From: Sulfurospirillum sp. SCADC | GTDB lineage: Bacteria; Campylobacterota; Campylobacteria; Campylobacterales; Sulfurospirillaceae | Reading direction: 5' to 3' | Assembly: GCF_000743525.1 (NCBI RefSeq) | Contig: NZ_JQGK01000010.1 | Location: forward strand, 39,437 to 103,436 | DNA length: 64,000 nucleotides | In this document: in pieces, positions 27,967 through 36,295 of the stretch | Position numbering within the stretch: position 1 is the stretch's first letter | How the letters are laid out: every line of letters starts with the position of its first letter | Translations under genes and position numbers: made by a program | Notes under the pieces: model-generated | Seen by the model: only the letters and a program-made list of their open reading frames with translations | Databases searched by the model: none | What the model was told of the DNA's origin: nothing

Positions 27967-29306
27967 ATAAAACTCAATACAAAATATTTTTAAGCAGCCA
28001 TCAAAAAGAGTTTGGGAAAGAACGAAAAGCTCTTAAGGCGTATATTGAAGGCGATGTATTGCTTAGAAAGTTTTTTGATATTTTTATTTTTGAGGCTTCA
28101 CCAGCAGTGGATAGTACTTCGCAAGAGCTTTATCATAAAGAAGTAGAAGCTAGTACTATATATATTGGTCTTTTAGGAGATAGATATGGGGCACAAAATT
28201 TTATACTAACGGTGCAAAGTGAAGTTGTAAGAAAACGATTTGAAAGCATCGCAGAGCTTATAGCTGAAGTATATTCTAGCTTGATCGCATTTTTAGAGAG
28301 CATGGGTAAACTTGGCAATGTGCCATTTGATAAAGCTTTTTGCGATGGAGCTACATGGGATGATATTGATTCAGATAAAGTTGAAACATTTCTTGAAAAA
28401 GCAAAAAATGCTAGAAAGTTTGCTATTTCATCTGCTAATCCAAAAGAAAAAGTTTTGAAACAAATGAATTTAGCATATGAAAATCGATTGACAAATTCTG
28501 CTATTTTGCTTTTCGGTAAAGCACCACAGCGATTTTTCATAAGCTCAGAAGTCAAATGTCTTCATTTCCATGGTAAAAATGTAGCAAAGCCTATCCCATC
28601 GTATCAAATTTATAAAGGTTCACTTTTTGAGCTTGCAGATCAAGCACTCGATTTTGTTATGTCAAAACTCAATCGCAATATTGGGACAAGAGAAAAAAGT
28701 AACGATGTTGCCGTAAACTATGAGATACCAGCAGCAATTTTAAGTGAAGCCATTATCAATGCTATTGCGCATCGAGACTATACGAGCAATGGCAGTATCC
28801 AAGTGATGGTATTTAGTGATAGAGTGGAGATCTGGAATCCTGGGTATCTCCCTCCAAATATGACGATTGCGGATCTTTTTTCTGAACATAGCTCTATTCC
28901 CGCAAATCCTCTTATCGCAGAGTCATTATTTTTAGCACACTATATAGAAAAAGTAGGGAGCGGAACAGTTGATATTATAAGAATTTGTAAAGAAGTTGGA
29001 CTTTCTTTACCAAAATTTCAGATACAAGGTGGGAACTTTGTATTTATCGTTTATCGTCCAAGTATTGAGGCCCAAGTTGAGGCCCAAGTTGATTGCAACG
29101 AAACAGAAATAAAAATTTTAGAATTTTTAAAAGAAGAAAACCTTTCTTCCGCTCAGCTGGTAAATAAACTAGGTTTAAAAAGTTTATCTGACGGACTCAA
29201 GCAAGCTCTAAAACATTTACTAGAAATGCAACGCATAGAATTAACGATTCCAGATAAACCAAAAAGCTCAAACCAAAAATATAAAATGAGAAAAAGAAAT
29301 GACTGA
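27963..29306 (+). CDS. DUF4062-HATPase_c_4 protein (RecG-like ATP-binding), possibly internally shortened
   Basis: A 447-residue protein. Residues 7-76 (YKIFLSSHQKEFGKERKAL ... STIYIGLLGDRYG) are a DUF4062 domain. Residues 175-340 hold a GHKL-type ATP-binding domain of the HATPase_c_4 group: SEAIINAIAHRDY (N-box), DRVEIWNPG and VGSGTVDI. The C-terminus is a winged helix. In relatives I remember, about 45 more residues follow the DRYG motif before RxFES; here they are absent, so DUF4062 may be damaged or a natural short form. Such proteins appear in stress and defence loci. It overlaps the membrane coiled-coil gene (upstream) and the GT2 gene (downstream). Confidence 0.7.
   Translation: MNKTQYKIFLSSHQKEFGKERKALKAYIEGDVLLRKFFDIFIFEASPAVDSTSQELYHKEVEASTIYIGLLGDRYGAQNFILTVQSEVVRKRFESIAELIAEVYSSLIAFLESMGKLGNVPFDKAFCDGATWDDIDSDKVETFLEKAKNARKFAISSANPKEKVLKQMNLAYENRLTNSAILLFGKAPQRFFISSEVKCLHFHGKNVAKPIPSYQIYKGSLFELADQALDFVMSKLNRNIGTREKSNDVAVNYEIPAAILSEAIINAIAHRDYTSNGSIQVMVFSDRVEIWNPGYLPPNMTIADLFSEHSSIPANPLIAESLFLAHYIEKVGSGTVDIIRICKEVGLSLPKFQIQGGNFVFIVYRPSIEAQVEAQVDCNETEIKILEFLKEENLSSAQLVNKLGLKSLSDGLKQALKHLLEMQRIELTIPDKPKSSNQKYKMRKRND
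29067..29090 (+). repeat. 12-bp tandem repeat inside the DUF4062 gene
   Basis: GAGGCCCAAGTT occurs twice in direct tandem, encoding EAQVEAQV in the linker between the ATP-binding domain and the winged helix. Being a multiple of three, gain or loss of a unit changes linker length without a frameshift. Confidence 0.9.
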
Positions 29307-30162
29307 CTTAATTTTAAATGAAAAAGAAGATAATTCAAAATTGTTTTTATCCGAGGGTGAAAATAGAAAAGGTGAGGGTGGACAAAGGACAAAGGGGCAT
29401 TTTAAAAAGTCATATGAGAAGAAGCCACTTATCTCTGTCATAACAGTGGTTTTTAATGGTGAAAAGTATCTCGAAGAGACTATAACAAGCGTAATAAATC
29501 AAACTTATGAGAATGTTGAATATATTATTATTGATGGGGGCTCAACAGATGGGACTTTGGATATTATCAAACGATATGAAGATAAAATTGATTATTGGGT
29601 AAGTGAAAAGGATAATGGGATTTATGATGCTATGAATAAAGGGATAAAACTATGTCAAGGCGATATTATCGGTATAGTGAACGCAGATGATTTTATTTAC
29701 ACGGATACTTTACAAAAAGTTGTAAATGAATTGAAGCTCAATGATAACTTTATGTTTACATTTTCCGATTTGGATTTAATAGATGAACATGGACTCAATA
29801 GTGGTAGAGTAAATTCGCTTGGTGTGGAACATTGGAAGTATAAATTATTTGGACATATGCCATTTTTACATCCAACAATGTTCATTAAAAAAGAGATTTA
29901 CCAAAAAATTGGTCTTTATGATTTATGCTACAAATTAAGTGCCGATTATGATTTTACGTTGCGATTAATAGAAAATAAAATAAAGTTTAAAAAACTAAAT
30001 TTTGCAACTGGAGTGTTTCGTCTTGGCGGACAAAGTGGTGGATTGAAGTCATATGTTGAAAATCATAAATTGCTTTTAAACCATAAAGTTAATCCAATTC
30101 TTGTATATATAAATACAGCTATTTTATTGATAAAACTTTATTTCAGAAAGATATTTCATTAA
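29299..30162 (+). CDS. glycosyltransferase family 2
   Basis: A 287-residue GT-A enzyme with a 40-residue hydrophilic N-terminal extension rich in Glu, Lys and Gly. The catalytic fold starts at PLISVITVVFNG. IIIDGGSTDGT, SEKDNGIYDAMNKG and IVNADD (DXD-like) are the family signatures. It resembles WcaA-type transferases. It overlaps the DUF4062 gene by 8 bases; a downstream start is not obvious, so the extension may be real. Sugar unknown. Confidence 0.82.
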   Translation: MTDLILNEKEDNSKLFLSEGENRKGEGGQRTKGHFKKSYEKKPLISVITVVFNGEKYLEETITSVINQTYENVEYIIIDGGSTDGTLDIIKRYEDKIDYWVSEKDNGIYDAMNKGIKLCQGDIIGIVNADDFIYTDTLQKVVNELKLNDNFMFTFSDLDLIDEHGLNSGRVNSLGVEHWKYKLFGHMPFLHPTMFIKKEIYQKIGLYDLCYKLSADYDFTLRLIENKIKFKKLNFATGVFRLGGQSGGLKSYVENHKLLLNHKVNPILVYINTAILLIKLYFRKIFH

Positions 30163-30920
30163 TGGTGTCTATAATAATTCCCTGTTATAATTCCGAATTT
30201 ACAATTTTAAGAACTTTAGAATCAGTAATCAACCAAACATATCAGCATTATGAAATTATTATCATTGATGATGGAAGTGTCGATCAAACACGTAGTGTTG
30301 TAGAAGAGTTTTTTGAAGGGCAGAAGCAGTCTTATCAGTATTTATATCAAGAAAACACTGGTCCATCGGCTGCTCGCAATAAAGGAATAAAAAACTCCAA
30401 AGGTGAATATATAGCCTTTTTGGATGCGGATGATGTTTGGCATCCAGAAAAGTTAGAGCTATGCCTAAAGGTGTTTGAGACTCAGCCTATAGGTGTTCTT
30501 GGACATACGTATAGTTTATCGGACAATTTTGGTAGAAGATATTATGGTGAAACTATTGAAAAAATATCTTCGCTCAATTTACTGCTTAAAAACTTCGCAG
30601 TTACCCCTAGTATCATTGTTAAAAGAGAAGCGATGCAATTGTTTGATGAAACGATGAAATATGCAGAAGACCATGAATTGTGGCTAAGAATCTCATTTAT
30701 AAATCAAGTAGGTTTGCTTGATTTGCCTTTAGTTAAGCTAGGGAGAAAACCTCTCTCAGATGGAGGATTGAGCTCCAATAGATGGGCTATGAGAAAAGGT
30801 GAGCTTAGAATGTATTTTAAAGCTTCAAAATATAAAAAATATTTATTTTCAATATTGCCTTTACTTTTTTTATTTTCTTTGGCAAAACATCTTAGGAATA
30901 TTATCAAAGGTGGTTTTTAA
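30162..30920 (+). CDS. glycosyltransferase family 2
   Basis: A 252-residue GT-A enzyme. VSIIIPCYNSE begins the fold, IIIDDGSVDQT and AARNKGI follow, and FLDADDVW is the DXD region. The C-terminus ends with a hydrophobic helix (KYLFSILPLLFLFSLA) that may associate with the membrane. Start and upstream stop overlap (TAATG), and the same arrangement leads to the next gene. Sugar specificity unknown. Confidence 0.82.
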   Translation: MVSIIIPCYNSEFTILRTLESVINQTYQHYEIIIIDDGSVDQTRSVVEEFFEGQKQSYQYLYQENTGPSAARNKGIKNSKGEYIAFLDADDVWHPEKLELCLKVFETQPIGVLGHTYSLSDNFGRRYYGETIEKISSLNLLLKNFAVTPSIIVKREAMQLFDETMKYAEDHELWLRISFINQVGLLDLPLVKLGRKPLSDGGLSSNRWAMRKGELRMYFKASKYKKYLFSILPLLFLFSLAKHLRNIIKGGF

Positions 30921-31918
30921 TGCAAATTAGCAGAGAAAATAATTTTGATTTAATAAGATTGATTTTGGCAATTTTGGTTTTTTTTGCTCATTGGAATATC
31001 CTAACAGCTCAATCATTTAGTTTAATCATTTTTCATTTAAGCGGGTATGCTGTAGATATGTTTTTTATAGTGAGCGGATTTTTGATTTTTTGGAGCTTTG
31101 ATGTCGACCAAAATAAAAAACACTTTTTCATAAAACGTTTTTTTAGACTTTTCCCATTGTATGCTATTTTAATTTTTTCTCAGGCTCTATTTTTTTTGTT
31201 TTTTGCCGACAATAATGTTGTGCAAATAGCAAAGTATTTTTTCTCAAATATTCTATTTTTAAATTTTTTGAATCCTTCGGTCGGTGATATGCTAAGCCAT
31301 TTGCAAGTAGATGCAATTAATGGCAGTTTATGGACAGTGAAAAACGAAGTTATCTTTTATTCGTTAGTTCCGATGATTTTTGTACTTTATAAAAAATTTG
31401 GTACATATTTTTTGATTTTTTTATACCTATTGTCAGTTATGTATCTGTTGGTTGTTGATTATTTTGGTAATGTGAAACTTTTGGTCCAATTTCCAGCGCA
31501 ACTTCGTCTTTTTATAACAGGAATTCTATTATATATTTTTTTTGATACGATTAATCGCAAAAATATTTTTATTTATTCAGGAACAAGTTTCATATTAATA
31601 GTTTTATTTGGAGAAAATTCATATTTTCATTACTTATTTTATCCAATATTTTTAGGGTGTCTAGTGGTATTGCTTGCTTTTTTTCTTAAAACTTTTGAAA
31701 TACATGTTGATTTTTCATATAGTTTTTACATTTTACATTTTCCTGTGATACAAATATTTTTATATTTTAAAATTAATTCAGGCAACCCACTATTTTCTTT
31801 TATGACATTATTTGGCTTGGTGCTATTTTTATCATATATTTCAGAAAAATATATAGAAAAAAGATTTATTCAAATTGGAAAAAATATTATTCAAAGAAAT
31901 TCCCATGGTCCAAATTAA
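30920..31918 (+). CDS. acyltransferase 3 family membrane protein
   Basis: A 332-residue polytopic protein of the OafA/NodX-type acyltransferase 3 family. NNFDLIRLILAILVFFAHW (residues 6-24) carries the conserved R and H of the first helix. GYAVDMFFIVSGFLIF follows, then about eight further hydrophobic segments. Such proteins O-acetylate surface sugars at the periplasmic side. It lies in the glycosyltransferase block, and its end overlaps the next gene by 14 bases. Confidence 0.85.
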   Translation: MQISRENNFDLIRLILAILVFFAHWNILTAQSFSLIIFHLSGYAVDMFFIVSGFLIFWSFDVDQNKKHFFIKRFFRLFPLYAILIFSQALFFLFFADNNVVQIAKYFFSNILFLNFLNPSVGDMLSHLQVDAINGSLWTVKNEVIFYSLVPMIFVLYKKFGTYFLIFLYLLSVMYLLVVDYFGNVKLLVQFPAQLRLFITGILLYIFFDTINRKNIFIYSGTSFILIVLFGENSYFHYLFYPIFLGCLVVLLAFFLKTFEIHVDFSYSFYILHFPVIQIFLYFKINSGNPLFSFMTLFGLVLFLSYISEKYIEKRFIQIGKNIIQRNSHGPN

Positions 31919-32735
31919 TGCCTCAATAGTTCTTTATCATAATGATAAAATTCAGCTCTTGAAGGCTATAGAAAGTTTTTTAAATACGAGTTTACATGTA
32001 AAACTTTATTTGATAGATAACTCTTCAGACGATAACTTAAAAGAGCTGAAAAATATAGATGAACGTATAGAATATATATTTAATAATGCCAACGTTGGTT
32101 ATGGTGCTGGGCATAACATTGCAATGCAACAATCTATCAAAGATTGTGTTAGCTATCATATCGTATTAAATCCAGATATTTATTTCCAAAAGGGTGTATT
32201 AGAAGGACTTTATGAATATATGCAAGAAAATAAAGAGGTGGGACATGTAATGCCAAAAGTGGTATATCCAAACGGTGAACTACAAAAACTTTGCAAACTT
32301 TTACCCACTCCACTTGACCTTTTTGCAAGAAGATTTATACCTTTGAAATCTGTCATACAAAAGATAAATTATCGCTATGAGCTTGAGTTTTTCAATTATG
32401 AAGAAATTGCGGAAATACCTTTTTTATCAGGCTGCTTTATGTTTTTTCGAACCGACATTTTAAAGCAAAACTGTTTGTTTGATGATGATTTTTTTATGTA
32501 TCTTGAAGATGCGGATCTCACAAGAAGAATTGCTCGACTCTCGAAAACCATCTATTATCCAAAAGTGACTATTACCCATGAATACCAACGAGGTGCACAT
32601 AAAAGTAAAAAACTTTTATGGATTTTTATTAAATCAGTATTTATTTATTTTAAAAAATATGGTTGGGCTATTGATAAAGAGAGGGAAATAATGAATGAAA
32701 AAACTTTAAAAGTCTTAGGGTATTATAAAAAATGA
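31905..32735 (+). CDS. glycosyltransferase family 2 (rhamnosyltransferase WbbL-like)
   Basis: A 276-residue GT-A enzyme. NASIVLYHND starts the fold, NANVGYGAGHNIAMQQ and LNPDIYF (DXD-like) are typical of WbbL-like proteins, and MYLEDADLTRRI completes the active site. The ATG at 31905 is chosen over an in-frame start 30 bases upstream. It contains the first TTACATGTAA copy (31992, LHVK) after the long gap, so the flanking DNA again looks like the host chromosome. Confidence 0.83.
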   Translation: MVQINASIVLYHNDKIQLLKAIESFLNTSLHVKLYLIDNSSDDNLKELKNIDERIEYIFNNANVGYGAGHNIAMQQSIKDCVSYHIVLNPDIYFQKGVLEGLYEYMQENKEVGHVMPKVVYPNGELQKLCKLLPTPLDLFARRFIPLKSVIQKINYRYELEFFNYEEIAEIPFLSGCFMFFRTDILKQNCLFDDDFFMYLEDADLTRRIARLSKTIYYPKVTITHEYQRGAHKSKKLLWIFIKSVFIYFKKYGWAIDKEREIMNEKTLKVLGYYKK

Positions 32736-33589
32736 GACTGCTTTTAACTGGTGCAAATGGTTTTGTCGGTAGCTATTTTTTCAATAACTATAGTAGCACA
32801 TATGATATCCTTAAATTTTCTTTTTTGAAAGACGACTTTGAGTCATTACATATAAAGGAGATAGAAGTCGTTTTACATCTTTCTGCATTAGTGCATCAGA
32901 TGGATGGGGCAAGTGCGGATGAATATGAAAGAGTCAATGTTTCTAATACACTTAAGTTAGCAAAGAAAGCAAAAGAGTTTGGTGTGAGACAGTTTGTCTT
33001 CATGAGTACGGTGAAAGTGTATGGAGAAGAGAGTGATGAGGTGTACACCGAAAACGTTACATGTAAACCACAAGATGAATACGGGAAAAGTAAACTAAAA
33101 GCAGAAAAAGAGCTTCAAAAATTAGAAGATGATAATTTCAGAATTTCGATTGTACGAACACCTATTGTTTATGGTTATGGTGTGAAGGCCAATTTAAAAA
33201 ACCTGATGGGTTTGGTGGACAAGGTTCCATTATTGCCTTTTGGAGGCATTAACAATAGACGAAGTTTAACCTATGTTGGCAATCTTTGCGCATTACTAGA
33301 GTGTATCATCCAAAAAAGACAACGTGGTGTTTTTCTGGCAAGTGATGACAAAGCACTCTCGACAACGCAGCTCATAGAAGCGATTGCAAAAGTTAAAAAA
33401 AGAAGCTGTTGGCTGGTTACACTCCCTTTTTTCCCTGAGCTCTTAAAATGGCTAAAACCTTCATTTTACAAGAGACTATTTGAAAGCCTTGAAGTGGATA
33501 ACCAAGAAACGAAACGCCTTCTCTCATTTGAAAATCCTTATACTGTAGAAGAAGGAATAGGTTTTATGGTGCATGGAGAAAAACAGTGA
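32732..33589 (+). CDS. SDR nucleotide-sugar epimerase/reductase (WbpV-like)
   Basis: A 285-residue SDR. TGANGFVGSYF is the NAD site, HLSALVHQMDG follows, STVKVYGE and DEYGKSKLKAE (Y-x3-K) give the catalytic residues, and RSLTYVGNL is typical of UDP-GlcNAc epimerase or UDP-QuiNAc/FucNAc 4-reductase types. It is followed directly by a WecA/WbpL-type transferase and a WbpM/PglF-type dehydratase, the same order as wbpV-wbpL-wbpM in Pseudomonas aeruginosa. That supports reduction of the dehydratase product to UDP-QuiNAc or UDP-FucNAc. Overlaps of 4 bases on both sides. Confidence 0.72.
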   Translation: MRLLLTGANGFVGSYFFNNYSSTYDILKFSFLKDDFESLHIKEIEVVLHLSALVHQMDGASADEYERVNVSNTLKLAKKAKEFGVRQFVFMSTVKVYGEESDEVYTENVTCKPQDEYGKSKLKAEKELQKLEDDNFRISIVRTPIVYGYGVKANLKNLMGLVDKVPLLPFGGINNRRSLTYVGNLCALLECIIQKRQRGVFLASDDKALSTTQLIEAIAKVKKRSCWLVTLPFFPELLKWLKPSFYKRLFESLEVDNQETKRLLSFENPYTVEEGIGFMVHGEKQ

Positions 33590-34557
33590 TTTATGGAATA
33601 CTTTTTTTAATGTCGCTTGCTTTGACCTATCTTGTTCGTATCATAGCATTAAAAAAATCACTGTTGGTAATTCCAAATGAGCGTAGTTCACACTCTAGCC
33701 CTACACCACACGGGGGAGGAATAGCGATTGCGATCAGTTGGTTCCTTGGGCTAATGTATCTTTTTACATGTAACAAAATAGAAGCATCGCTTTTTTATGC
33801 GCTCATGGCAGGAAGTGCGCTTTGTGTGGTGAGTTTTTTAGATGATATTTATGAGCTTTCTCCCAAAGTTAGACTCTTTGTGCAAGCTAGTGTTGCGCTT
33901 TTTGGATTGTACATGCTTGGGGGACTCTCTCAAATCGATAGTGGGATTTTTATACTTGAAAATCAGTTTTTCACCAATACTTTTGCCTTTTTAGGCATTA
34001 TGTGGTGTATCAATCTTTACAATTTTTTAGATGGAATTGATGGCTATGCCGGAAGTGAAGCTATTTTTTTAGGTACCGCAGGTTGGCTTTTGTTTGGAGG
34101 AGACCATTTTTTAGTTTTAGTAGCTTCTGTTGCTGGATTTTTAGTGTGGAATTGGCATAAAGCAAAGATTTTTATGGGAGATGTAGGGAGTACGCTTTTA
34201 GGATATACGATAGCAATTTTTGCTTTGTATTATCAAAACAAGGGTGTTTCTATTTTTATTTGGCTGATTTTATTTGGTCTTTTTTGGTTTGATGCCACAC
34301 TTACGCTTTACCGAAGGTATAAAAACGGTGAGAGGCTAAGCCAAGCACACCGCAAACATGCCTATCAGCGTCTGGTGCAAAGTGGTTTAGGGCATGATAG
34401 CGTTGTTTATTTTGCACTGAGCATCAATCTTGTTTTATTGATTTTAGGGTATAGTGCATCCATTCAACCGAGTAACACGATGGGGTATTTTATGGTCGCA
34501 TTTTTAATACTTTACGGTGCTATGAAAATGGTCGATAAACGAAAGAAATTTGCATAA
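33586..34557 (+). CDS. undecaprenyl-phosphate sugar-1-phosphate transferase (WecA/WbpL type)
   Basis: A 323-residue polytopic protein of the MraY/WecA family. PHGGGIAIA (around residue 43), FLDDIYELSP (the DDxx(D/E) motif, around 85), YNFLDGIDGYA (around 145) and KIFMGDVGSTLLGY (around 202) are the conserved cytoplasmic loops, and AHRKHAYQRL (around 260) is the WecA-type HIHH-like loop. It starts glycan assembly by linking an N-acetylhexosamine 1-phosphate to undecaprenyl phosphate. It begins with GTG, overlapping the preceding stop (GTGA). One TTACATGTAA encodes FTCN. Confidence 0.88.
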   Translation: MIYGILFLMSLALTYLVRIIALKKSLLVIPNERSSHSSPTPHGGGIAIAISWFLGLMYLFTCNKIEASLFYALMAGSALCVVSFLDDIYELSPKVRLFVQASVALFGLYMLGGLSQIDSGIFILENQFFTNTFAFLGIMWCINLYNFLDGIDGYAGSEAIFLGTAGWLLFGGDHFLVLVASVAGFLVWNWHKAKIFMGDVGSTLLGYTIAIFALYYQNKGVSIFIWLILFGLFWFDATLTLYRRYKNGERLSQAHRKHAYQRLVQSGLGHDSVVYFALSINLVLLILGYSASIQPSNTMGYFMVAFLILYGAMKMVDKRKKFA

Positions 34558-36287
34558 TGTTTGCTGCTGATAAACGTATTTTAAATATTTTAGTCATCAT
34601 TGTCCTAACGTGCATCACGTTTATTTGGACGTATTGGATTTTTCACAATGACGTGCAATTTGAAGTCATCGGTGGGGTTGTCTTTGTGCGCATTTTAGCT
34701 TCCATCTTTCTTTTTAAAGATTATTCGCTCTCTTGGTCTAAAGTGACGCAAAAAACTTTTTTACTCAAAAGTTTGGTCTATATCGCTGCTTTTTGTGTCT
34801 ATGCACCGCTTTTTTATACACATGTTCGCATAGCACTGATGCTTTCAGAGCTTTTCTTTTATCTTTTCTCCATTACGTTTGTTATGTATGCCTACTACTT
34901 TTTGATTAACCGCAGTCGGGTTGAAAAAGACAAATCACTCATCATCTACGGTGCAGGAAAGTCTGGCCTAAAACTGGAAGAAGAGTACCGCAATAGTTCA
35001 TACCAAATACGCTATTTTATCGATGACGACAAGCGGTTGCAAAAACGTAGTATCGATAGTGTAAAGATTATCTCACAACAAGAGCTAAAAGAAAAGTTGG
35101 GTGAAAACAAATATGACCTTCTCTTGATTGCTATTCCATCAGCGAGTCCTAAAATCATCAATGCCATTTACGATGAATGCAAGCCATACTTTCACGAAAT
35201 AAAGATTTTACCATCTTTAGATACCATCCTCTCCGATACTTTTTTATCCAATCAACTCAAAGAGATGACCGTTGAAGACCTTTTAGCAAGACATCCAAAA
35301 GATCTTGACAAGGTTAAAATTTCAGAGTTTATTCATGGTAAAACTATTTTGATAACAGGGGCTGGTGGGAGTATAGGAAGTGAGATTGTGCGTCAATGTC
35401 TCAAGTATAATGCCAAAAAACTCATCTTAATCGACCATAGTGAATTTAACTTGTATCAACTCCTAGAAGAGCTTAAAAGTAATAAACTTATACCGGTGAT
35501 GCAAAGTGTTTTAAATGAAACTTTGATGGACAAAACTTTTGAAACACATAAGCCAGACATCGTTGTGCATGCTGCAGCCTATAAACATGTTCCTTTGGTA
35601 GAATCCAATGTGGAAGAGGGCATTTTAAACAATGTCTTAGGAACCAAAATTTGTATTGATCTTTCGATCAAGCATGAGGTTCAAAAATTTATTTTAATCT
35701 CTACCGATAAAGCGGTACGACCAACGAACGTTATGGGAACGACCAAACGTATTTGTGAACTGTACGCTCAAAATGTGGATGCCAAAGAGACACATATCGT
35801 CGCGGTTCGCTTTGGCAATGTCCTTGGCAGTAGCGGTTCAGTTATACCCAAATTTAAAGCGCAAATCGAAAAAGGCGGTCCCATTACGGTGACGCATCCT
35901 GAAATTACGCGTTATTTTATGCTCATTCCCGAAGCGTGTGAATTGGTACTTCAAACAGGGGCTATCGGCGAGAACGGAGAGCTTTTTATCTTGGATATGG
36001 GAGAGCCGGTTAAAATTGCAGATTTGGCACAAAAAATGATTGACCTCTCAGGTAAAAAAGAAATTTTAATTGAATTTACAGGGCTTCGTCCTGGCGAAAA
36101 ACTTTACGAAGAATTGCTCATCCATGAGAGTGATAAAAAGACAGCGTATGAGTCGATTATGGTCACAAACAAAACACCGTATGCGATTGAAAAACTCTGT
36201 ATTGATATAGAAGAACTCTTTACATGTAACGATAAAATAGCCAAACTCAAAGAGATTGTTCCTGAGTTTAACCATAATGCACATTAG
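34557..36287 (+). CDS. pglF: membrane-bound UDP-GlcNAc 4,6-dehydratase (PglF/WbpM family)
   Basis: A 576-residue protein: four hydrophobic segments in the first 130 residues, a CoA-binding-like Rossmann domain (IIYGAGKSGLK), then the SDR domain (ITGAGGSIGSEIV). The catalytic site has Met in place of Tyr (STDKAVRPTNVMGTTKR), as in WbpM and PglF. It makes UDP-4-keto-6-deoxy-GlcNAc. Position before pglB and pglG agrees with the Campylobacter pgl locus; pglE and pglD (bacillosamine) are absent, while a WbpV-like reductase is next door. Confidence 0.88.
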   Translation: MFAADKRILNILVIIVLTCITFIWTYWIFHNDVQFEVIGGVVFVRILASIFLFKDYSLSWSKVTQKTFLLKSLVYIAAFCVYAPLFYTHVRIALMLSELFFYLFSITFVMYAYYFLINRSRVEKDKSLIIYGAGKSGLKLEEEYRNSSYQIRYFIDDDKRLQKRSIDSVKIISQQELKEKLGENKYDLLLIAIPSASPKIINAIYDECKPYFHEIKILPSLDTILSDTFLSNQLKEMTVEDLLARHPKDLDKVKISEFIHGKTILITGAGGSIGSEIVRQCLKYNAKKLILIDHSEFNLYQLLEELKSNKLIPVMQSVLNETLMDKTFETHKPDIVVHAAAYKHVPLVESNVEEGILNNVLGTKICIDLSIKHEVQKFILISTDKAVRPTNVMGTTKRICELYAQNVDAKETHIVAVRFGNVLGSSGSVIPKFKAQIEKGGPITVTHPEITRYFMLIPEACELVLQTGAIGENGELFILDMGEPVKIADLAQKMIDLSGKKEILIEFTGLRPGEKLYEELLIHESDKKTAYESIMVTNKTPYAIEKLCIDIEELFTCNDKIAKLKEIVPEFNHNAH

Positions 36288-36295
36288 GGATCGGT

